Assembly (NCBI GenBank): GCA_963718685.1 | Contig: OY970356.1 | Span: 62,001-126,000 of the forward strand | Length of the DNA stretch: 64,000 nucleotides | Direction of reading: 5' to 3' | Source of the DNA: CAVQWH01 sp963718685 | GTDB lineage: Bacteria; Patescibacteriota; Saccharimonadia; Saccharimonadales; Saccharimonadaceae | In this document: one piece after another, positions 58,999-64,000 of the stretch | Position numbering within the stretch: the stretch's first letter is position 1 | How the letters are laid out: the number at the start of each line of letters is the position of its first letter | Notes under the pieces: generated by a model | Seen by the model: the letters and a program-made list of their open reading frames with translations, nothing else | Databases searched by the model: none | Told to the model about the DNA's origin: nothing | Made by a program: the position numbers and the translations under genes

Positions 58999-59835
58999 CT
59001 ATTTTGCAGATATAACGTCAGCTATGAGCAAGATTAGCAAAAGCGCCCCTATCGATACCCTGTAAACAATGAATGCCAAATAAGTATGGTTAGCAATGAA
59101 CTTAAGCAGCCACTCAATGGTAAAGTAGGCGACAACAAAGCTGACGAGTGTTGCAATGATCGTAGGCCCCCAGCCCACGCCGGTTGAAACGTCGCCAAAT
59201 CGGCTGACTGTCTCAAGAGCTGATGCGGCGATCAAAGCCGGAATTGCCAAGAAAAATGAAAGTCGGGTAACCGCTACGCGGTCCAAGCCTTTCATAAGCC
59301 CGGCCGACATAGTAGCACCAGAGCGGGAAACGCCAGGTACTAACGCTAGGCATTGGAATAAGCCAATAAACAGAGTATCTTTCCAGGTTACGTTTTTTTC
59401 GTGGCGGTTTTGTTTGGCTCTTTTATCAGCAACCCACATTACGCCACTCCATAAAATAAGCGCAAAGCCGACAACCCACAAGCTGCGCAGAGTGGTTTCT
59501 ATCTGGTCTTTAAAAAGAAATCCAACGATGCCGATTGGGATTGAACCTAAGATTATCGCCCATCCAAAATGGTAGTCAGCAACTTTGCGTTTTTTAGCAT
59601 TAAACAAGCCGTTCGCCCATGCCGTAAAAACCCGCGCTATATCTTTTCTAAAAAATACCAAAGTCGCCACGATGGCGCCTGTTTGGATGATAGCGGTAAA
59701 AGCGGTTACACCCGGGTCACTAATCGAATAGCCAAGTAACTTTTCGGCTATGGTTAAATGACCGGTACTAGAAACCGGCAAAAATTCTGTTAAACCTTCC
59801 AAAATTCCAAGTATGATTGCTGCCCAGATAGTCAT
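58999..59835 (-). CDS. uppP: Undecaprenyl-diphosphate phosphatase
   Basis: 278 residues, eight membrane segments. Motif 1 GILEGLTEFLPVSSTGHL (about 10-27) and motif 2 ALVPGVSRSGATM (about 164-176) contain the catalytic Glu, Ser and Arg. Recycles the lipid carrier for peptidoglycan, and confers bacitracin tolerance. Confidence 0.96.
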   Translation of the reverse strand: MTIWAAIILGILEGLTEFLPVSSTGHLTIAEKLLGYSISDPGVTAFTAIIQTGAIVATLVFFRKDIARVFTAWANGLFNAKKRKVADYHFGWAIILGSIPIGIVGFLFKDQIETTLRSLWVVGFALILWSGVMWVADKRAKQNRHEKNVTWKDTLFIGLFQCLALVPGVSRSGATMSAGLMKGLDRVAVTRLSFFLAIPALIAASALETVSRFGDVSTGVGWGPTIIATLVSFVVAYFTIEWLLKFIANHTYLAFIVYRVSIGALLLILLIADVISAK

Positions 59836-59857
59836 GGCTGTAATATTCCTATTTTAA

Positions 59858-59882
59858 GCCTAGATATAGATAATATCTAGGC
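59858..59882 (-). terminator. Hairpin after tRNA-Ile
   Basis: GCCTAGATAT/ATATCTAGGC, 10-bp perfect stem with 5-nt loop between tRNA-Ile and uppP. The T-run after it is weak, so uppP may be partly cotranscribed with the tRNA. Confidence 0.4.
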
Positions 59883-59889
59883 CGCTGAT

Positions 59890-59965
59890 TGGTGGGGGTG
59901 GTTGGAATTGAACCAACTACCAAGCGGTTATGAGCCGCCTGCTCTAACCGATGAGCTACACCCCC
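59890..59965 (-). tRNA. tRNA-Ile2(CAT), lysidine type
   Basis: GGGGGTG/CACCCCC acceptor, loop CTCATAA (anticodon CAT), T-arm TTGG/CCAA, encoded CCA. The segment from AGGCGGCTCATAACCGCTTGG matches bacterial tRNA-Ile2 more closely than elongator Met, so CAT is expected to be read as lysidine-modified (TilS). Extended -10 TGT-TATAAT is at plus 59977-59985. Confidence 0.85.
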
Positions 59966-59976
59966 ATGTCTTAGGT

Positions 59977-59985
59977 ATTATAACA
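59977..59985 (-). promoter_or_regulatory. Extended -10 of tRNA-Ile
   Basis: TGT-TATAAT on the minus strand, 11 nt before the tRNA 5' end. Confidence 0.6.
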
Positions 59986-60038
59986 GATAGCACTGCTGGC
60001 CTAATAGGCTAAAATTCGCTATTATAAGTATAAACAAT

Positions 60039-60446
60039 ATGAAACCACGTCAAATAAAACAAACATTTCGCAATTACTATACCTTAAATAATATTGTCAG
60101 CGCGGTGGCATTGCTGCTGGCAGCCAGTTTACTTTGGGGTACGGTTCAGGCAATGCAAAGTAATTTTAGATTGCAGCATCAACTTGATGCTGCCAAGCAA
60201 AATGCAGAAGTCTTAAACCTAGAAGCACAAAACTTAGCTTATGAAAATAAATATTACGCCAGCAACGAGTACCTAGACCTAGCAGTACGTGAGCGGTTCG
60301 GTAAAGCTCCAGCGGGCGAGAGTATGCTTTTGTTACCTGCTAATACGGTTAATGACACTAACCAACCGAGCCCTGCAAGTAAGCACGTACCTCAGCCAAG
60401 CAACTTTCAAGCCTGGATGGACTTTTTGTTCGGGCAAAGAAACTAA
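60039..60446 (+). CDS. FtsB/DivIC-like septum protein
   Basis: 135 residues. One helix (about 20-38), a coiled-coil (about 40-72, LQHQLDAAKQNAEVLNLEAQ) and the family end YYASNEYLDLAVRERFGKAPAGE (about 72-94), followed by a disordered Pro-rich tail. FtsB/DivIC proteins bridge FtsL and the septal synthase. TATAAA at 60029-60034 or TATTAT at 60020-60025 could be the -10. Confidence 0.85.
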   Translation: MKPRQIKQTFRNYYTLNNIVSAVALLLAASLLWGTVQAMQSNFRLQHQLDAAKQNAEVLNLEAQNLAYENKYYASNEYLDLAVRERFGKAPAGESMLLLPANTVNDTNQPSPASKHVPQPSNFQAWMDFLFGQRN

Positions 60447-60450
60447 CAGA

Positions 60451-60622
60451 GCAGGATATCGTCCGCCGGCTGGCGGACTCCTCCGCTCAAACTTTCTCGA
60501 AGCAAGCTTCTGTGAGAGTTTTCGCTCCGCCGAACCTGCGACTGGTTTTGCTTTGCAAAACGTCGCAGAACCGAATCTGCCAGTCAAGAAAAAAGCCCAA
60601 GCAGATGCTTAGACTTTTTTCT
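60451..60622 (-). repeat. tRNA-3'-end mini-element (fMet unit, degenerate)
   Basis: Reading the minus strand after tRNA-fMet: CCA-anchored terminator, a 14-bp hairpin whose arm repeats GTCGCAGGTTCG of the tRNA T-arm (60531-60542; original 60642-60653), the core AGAAGCTTGCTTCGAG (60496-60511), then ATCCTGC (60451-60457), a short remnant of the tRNA 3' side. The core differs from the Gly/Arg core by a paired T-A to C-G change. Confidence 0.6.
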
Positions 60623-60624
60623 TG
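60585..60624 (-). terminator. Terminator after tRNA-fMet
   Basis: CAAGAAAAAAG/CTTTTTTCTTG with inner AAGCA/TGCTT, read on the minus strand; the outer arm includes the tRNA CA end. Confidence 0.75.
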
Positions 60625-60700
60625 GTTGCGGGGGCAGGATTCGAACCTGCGACCTAGTGGTTATGAGCCACTCGAGCTGACCAGACTGCTCCACCCCGCG
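60623..60700 (-). tRNA. Initiator tRNA-Met (fMet, CAT)
   Basis: CGCGGGG with C1 opposite A72 (unpaired), the hallmark of bacterial initiators; anticodon loop CTCATAA; T-arm GCAGG-TTCGAAT-CCTGC; encoded CCA. The anticodon stem is AGTGG/CCACT, so 30-40 and 31-39 are G-C but 29-41 is T-A, not the usual three G-C pairs. Confidence 0.95.
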
Positions 60701-60711
60701 GCAACTATGCT

Positions 60712-60720
60712 ATTTTAACA
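60712..60720 (-). promoter_or_regulatory. Extended -10 of tRNA-fMet
   Basis: TGT-TAAAAT on the minus strand, 11 nt before the tRNA 5' end. Confidence 0.5.
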
Positions 60721-60746
60721 GATTTCTCTCTGCCAGACAACGCTCT

Positions 60747-62120
60747 TTAGGCTAGCTTTGAAGCTGCTACGCGTAACACTTCGCTCCAGCTTGGAAAGGC
60801 GTGGATGGTGTTGGCAATATCGCGTGCATGAAGGCCGTGCTGCACAGCTAAAGTTAGTTCGTGAATTATCTCGCCAGCATTCGGTGCCACGACTGTGCCG
60901 CCCAAGACTACGCCTTTTTTGTCGGTGATGATTTTAGCAAAACCTTCGCGCACATCGGCAATGTTAGCTCTGGCTGTAATATTAAGCGGCGCTACGGCTT
61001 GGTTGATGGGCAAGTCGCGTTTGATGCAATCATCTTCACTTAAACCGGTAGAGGCTACTTCCGGGTCGGTGTAAGTAATGCGTGGGATTGCTGTGTAGTT
61101 AGGGGAAATCTTGTTGCGATTAAAAATATTATGAGCGGCTACACGGCTTTCTAGCAGGGCAACGTGAGTATACATTTGAGTTCCCAAAACATCGCCGGCG
61201 GCATAAATATGCTTGGCGCTGGTTTGCAGGTGATCGTTGACCTCGATGCCTTTTGGCGTGTATTCAACTCCGGCATTTTCCAGGCCGATATCTACCATCG
61301 GGTTTTTACCGGCAGCTATTAGTATTTCGTCAACTTTTACTGATTTCTCAGACTTACGGCTGGTGTAAGTTACGCGCTTTAAAAGCCCTTCTTTAGCGAC
61401 TTTCGTAACGCGGGCCTGAGTGAGTGCGGTGATGCCTTTGTGTTCGTGTAAATATGGCTCAATGAGCTCGCTGACCGCTGTATCTTCGCTAGGCAATAGG
61501 CGCGGGGCAATGTCGGCTACATAAACTTTAGAGCCGAACGAGCTGAATAACTGAGCCATTTCCAGACCAGTGCTTCCGCCGCCAATAATAAACAGTGATT
61601 TTGGCGGCCGGATTAAGTCTAAGGCTGTTCGGGGAGTGAGATATTCGATTTTATCAAATCCGTGGATTTTAGTAGGCACTTGCCAATTAGCACCACTGGC
61701 TACTAGTATATATTCTGCTGAAATGTGGCGGCGGTTTACGCTAACTTCGTGCGGGCTAATCAGATGTGCTAAGCCGTGATGCAGGCTAATGCCCTGCGAC
61801 TGGTAATAACGTTGGTTGGCTCCGGCTCCGGTGCGCTTAACTACCAAGTCTTTCCAGGCTTTGATGGTGGGATAGTTATAACCAACAGCACCCGAGCGAA
61901 TGCCGAATTGCTGGCCGTGTTTGGCGTGATCGTACAATTTGGCGGCATGCAAAAGGGCTTTGGTAGGTATATCGCTAAAGTTGGCTGATGTACCGCCGAA
62001 TGTATCGGTTTCTATTAGTGCTACACTTTTGCCAGAGCGGGCGATGATTGAAGCCGCAGCACTGCCACCGGCGCCACTGCCGATTACGATAAGGTCATAG
62101 TTGAAATTGTGTCGTGCCAT
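60747..62120 (-). CDS. Class I disulfide-reductase-like flavoprotein lacking the redox Cys pair
   Basis: 457 residues. FAD motif LIVIGSGAGGSAAASIIA (about 10-27), NAD(P) motif LFIIGGGSTGLEMAQLF (about 185-201), second FAD motif HIYAAGDVLG (about 305-314), and the dimerisation domain with HAFPSWSEVL at the end. At the usual CxxxxC position the sequence is GGTSANFSDIPTKALL: both Cys are replaced (Ser, Asp), and the His-x-His-Pro pair is H-A-F-P. Thiol chemistry is therefore excluded; a transhydrogenase-like or quinone reductase role is possible. Confidence 0.85.
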   Translation of the reverse strand: MARHNFNYDLIVIGSGAGGSAAASIIARSGKSVALIETDTFGGTSANFSDIPTKALLHAAKLYDHAKHGQQFGIRSGAVGYNYPTIKAWKDLVVKRTGAGANQRYYQSQGISLHHGLAHLISPHEVSVNRRHISAEYILVASGANWQVPTKIHGFDKIEYLTPRTALDLIRPPKSLFIIGGGSTGLEMAQLFSSFGSKVYVADIAPRLLPSEDTAVSELIEPYLHEHKGITALTQARVTKVAKEGLLKRVTYTSRKSEKSVKVDEILIAAGKNPMVDIGLENAGVEYTPKGIEVNDHLQTSAKHIYAAGDVLGTQMYTHVALLESRVAAHNIFNRNKISPNYTAIPRITYTDPEVASTGLSEDDCIKRDLPINQAVAPLNITARANIADVREGFAKIITDKKGVVLGGTVVAPNAGEIIHELTLAVQHGLHARDIANTIHAFPSWSEVLRVAASKLA

Positions 62121-62131
62121 ATCAAGCTCCT

Positions 62132-62413
62132 TTATACCATGATACGCTGATGTTCATATAAATAAGCCGCTTCAGGGTGATAAATATGCAGATATTCGGC
62201 GGCTTTACGGCGGATATCAGATGAGGTAACTTCGGTTTTTGTAGCCAACCAATTTAAAACAGACTTACATACTTGCTCGGCTACCATGTGGGCTTCACCT
62301 TCGTAAGCCCGCACCGCTAAGCAGCTAGCTAAAACGCTGCGGTGAAGTTTTACAGGGTCGAACTTTTCAGTGTCGTCAGCTTGGGGGTGTTTGGCTACGT
62401 AGACTTCGTTCAT
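62132..62413 (-). CDS. Stand-alone ATP-cone-like protein
   Basis: 93 residues. EKFDPVKLHRSVLASCLAVRAY, then VTSSDIRRKAAEYLHIYHPEAAYLYEHQ, fit the ATP-cone found at the N-terminus of NrdR and ribonucleotide reductases, where it senses ATP/dATP. Here it stands alone, without the NrdR zinc ribbon. It overlaps the upstream membrane protein gene by 4 nt and lies 11 nt from the flavoprotein gene. Confidence 0.7.
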   Translation of the reverse strand: MNEVYVAKHPQADDTEKFDPVKLHRSVLASCLAVRAYEGEAHMVAEQVCKSVLNWLATKTEVTSSDIRRKAAEYLHIYHPEAAYLYEHQRIMV

Positions 62414-63135
62414 CGCACCACCTCTTTCAGAATTTGAGCGGCAACTACATAATTTACGAACGTATAAGTGCCGATTATCACCAGCCCGCTGCCGGCTACA
62501 TATTGCAGAAAATACTTGTATTGTTCACGCCAGCGCTGGATAGAACTGACGGGGCGTCCAAGGTTGATCATGGTGTTGATTATAAATAGCGGCAGAGTGG
62601 CGATAATGACGTATAAAATTAAGCCGCTAGCTTGGGTGTAGGGAGTTTTTTGAACTAAAATTAGTGCCGCCAAACTAAGCGGCGCAATTAAAAACGGCAA
62701 TTCACCCAGTGCACTGGCGATTCCGAGCGTAAAGGCCTCGGCATTATTTTTAGTTTTTTTAGTTCTTTCGGCTAAATATTTAGCCATAGGTCTTGGCAGC
62801 CAAAGCTGAGTTCCGCTTGTACGGCGGAAATAAAACAACATAACGCAAATTCCTATAATCACGTTTATTAAAGTGACTAAAGTCCACACTGCAGTAGAGG
62901 CCGAAAGAGTATCGGGTAAAAGGATGGCCGCATAACTTAAACTGCTAAGTAGTAGCAAGCTAATAAAGAACACCCCTAATACATAGGAGAAGTTCAAACT
63001 TATCAATCTTCGTGTTGAACGCTGCTTGCCTAAACTATGGCCGCTTAGCATTGTCAGCAAACTCGCACCGAGCTGAAAGCTAGCGTGCAAAATAGCAGCG
63101 AAGACGAGTAAAGCAAGAGCCGAGAAGGTAAACAT
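62410..63135 (-). CDS. Multipass membrane protein, first gene of the flavoprotein operon
   Basis: 241 residues with six to seven membrane helices and the pattern FTLGIASALGELPFLIAPLSL (near 136-156) in the second half, reminiscent of CcdA/LysE-type small transporters. No Cys pair as in CcdA. First of three overlapping or adjacent genes with the ATP-cone and the Cys-less flavoprotein; function unknown. Confidence 0.65.
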   Translation of the reverse strand: MFTFSALALLVFAAILHASFQLGASLLTMLSGHSLGKQRSTRRLISLNFSYVLGVFFISLLLLSSLSYAAILLPDTLSASTAVWTLVTLINVIIGICVMLFYFRRTSGTQLWLPRPMAKYLAERTKKTKNNAEAFTLGIASALGELPFLIAPLSLAALILVQKTPYTQASGLILYVIIATLPLFIINTMINLGRPVSSIQRWREQYKYFLQYVAGSGLVIIGTYTFVNYVVAAQILKEVVR

Positions 63136-63253
63136 GTTTATTTTTGTTAATAACGCTCCTGCTTATATATACCACAGAAGTGGCTTTGAGGTCAAAGCCC
63201 TGGCAAAACTTTAAAAGGTGATATTATTAGGCTGAGATAAAAATTTTACACCT

Positions 63254-64000
63254 ATGTCCCATCACTCAGCATATCGACATCACTATCACCTAACTCGTTT
63301 AACCGAACTTAAACGTTTATACTGGGCTCATACTATCAGGGGATTAGCCTCTGAAATGACCTCAATTTTTATACCCATTTATCTTTATAGGCTGCACTTT
63401 AGTATCACAGAGATAATGGGCTATTTTTTGATATTCGCAATTGCGTGGGGGCTGCTGCAGTATCCGATTATGCGCTTCTCCAATTTTATAGGCTTTAACC
63501 GCGCCATGGGAATAAGCATGATTATCCAAGGTATTCACGTAGTAATGTTGGCAACTATTCCAATCTATCATTGGCCGCTTTGGCTAGTTGCCTCTGTCTG
63601 GGCTATTCTTGTGGCGATGTATTGGCCTAATTTTCGCGCCTGTTTTGCAAAAAGCTTATTACACAAAAAAGTCGGTCCATCTGTCGGCTTATCAATAGCT
63701 TTGTTGCTGCTAGCCTATGGGCTAGCTCCAGTATTTGGCGGAGCAATTGCTACGCAATTTGGCATCTTTATGCTCTATATTTTAGCAATGGTACTTTTTG
63801 TATCCGCATCCATTCCTTTGTTCAGCGGCCGGGAAATTATAAAGAGACAACCTTTTGATTTGAAAGCTATAAAGTGGCGGCGAATATGGAAAGATCTAGT
63901 TGCTAATATGGGCAGTGAAGTTGATGATACTATCGGAGCTTTCATATGGCCGCTGTTTATATTTTTACTGATTCCATCATATATCGGCGTTGGTATTTTG
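63254..64000 (+). CDS. MFS transporter-like protein (cut by window end)
   Basis: 249 codons with no stop before the window ends. His-rich N-terminus (MSHHSAYRHHYHLTRL), then helices with ASEMTSIFIPIYLYRLHFSI, VGPSVGLSIALLLLAYGLAPVFGG, and the first helix of the second half at the edge. Similar in layout and early helices to the MFS gene at 52473, so probably a paralog. Substrate unknown. Confidence 0.75.
   Translation, partial: MSHHSAYRHHYHLTRLTELKRLYWAHTIRGLASEMTSIFIPIYLYRLHFSITEIMGYFLIFAIAWGLLQYPIMRFSNFIGFNRAMGISMIIQGIHVVMLATIPIYHWPLWLVASVWAILVAMYWPNFRACFAKSLLHKKVGPSVGLSIALLLLAYGLAPVFGGAIATQFGIFMLYILAMVLFVSASIPLFSGREIIKRQPFDLKAIKWRRIWKDLVANMGSEVDDTIGAFIWPLFIFLLIPSYIGVGIL

Noticed and set aside
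59890..59965. Elongator tRNA-Met
   Set aside because: The anticodon is CAT, but the anticodon arm and variable loop follow tRNA-Ile2; an elongator Met gene is expected elsewhere.

Overview
The window looks like a chromosome segment of a Patescibacteria/CPR bacterium, most likely a Saccharibacteria (TM7)-type organism. This is inference. It rests on the gene mix (MurT/GatD, several type IV pilin genes, type II NADH dehydrogenase, archaeal-type AspRS, small membrane and low-complexity proteins), on very compact spacing, on UGA used as a stop, and on many genes whose -10 box lies only 6-9 nt upstream of the start codon.

Layout. 1-5.8 kb: a partial XRE regulator, a membrane protein, gatD-murT on the minus strand, then a membrane protein overlapping a membrane-anchored double-AAA+ Clp ATPase. 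5.8-8.3 kb: tRNA-Gly, tRNA-Arg and tRNA-His with YggT, a pseudopilin and a sortase-like protein. 8.3-15.3 kb: an HTH-MurA fusion, glyA, five type IV pilin-like genes (one frameshifted) and murB. 15.4-27.7 kb: VIT-like transporter, tRNA-Lys with broken tRNA copies around it, a 65-nt poly(A) tract, two TSUP permeases, a COG0701 permease, GNATs, folD, a receiver protein and an AbrB-MFS operon. 27.7-37.8 kb: a cobalamin-riboswitch-like leader on an unknown zinc-ribbon gene, corA, a 30-residue ORF with its own leader hairpin and terminator, DsbA, a CBS protein, aspS, phhB, NDH-2 and two GC-rich orphan genes.

37.9-49.3 kb is an integrated element of about 11.3 kb at the 3' end of tRNA-Glu. It carries a large serine recombinase at one end, a type IIG restriction-modification enzyme, a Cas4-like/DEDD nuclease, PIN-like proteins, an ImmA/IrrE-PIN pair, and an unknown gene behind a pseudoknot/terminator leader. 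The recombinase gene runs into the tRNA and its native last 31 codons lie at the other end of the element, in frame, so excision would restore the full-length gene.

49.3-64 kb: secreted and membrane proteins, trmB, murC, two MFS proteins (one cut by the window end), an ABC exporter, a GH37 trehalase, a pilin, uppP, tRNA-Ile2 and initiator tRNA-Met, an FtsB-like protein, and an operon with a Cys-less disulfide-reductase-like flavoprotein and a stand-alone ATP-cone.

Main themes: peptidoglycan precursor synthesis (murA, murB, murC, murT-gatD, uppP), type IV pili, and one-carbon/pterin metabolism (glyA, folD, phhB). Two patterns recur: (i) putative leaderless genes with extended -10 boxes, and (ii) 150-185 bp hairpin-rich units inserted directly after the CCA of tRNA genes (four clear, one degenerate), each ending in a copy of that tRNA's own 3' end.
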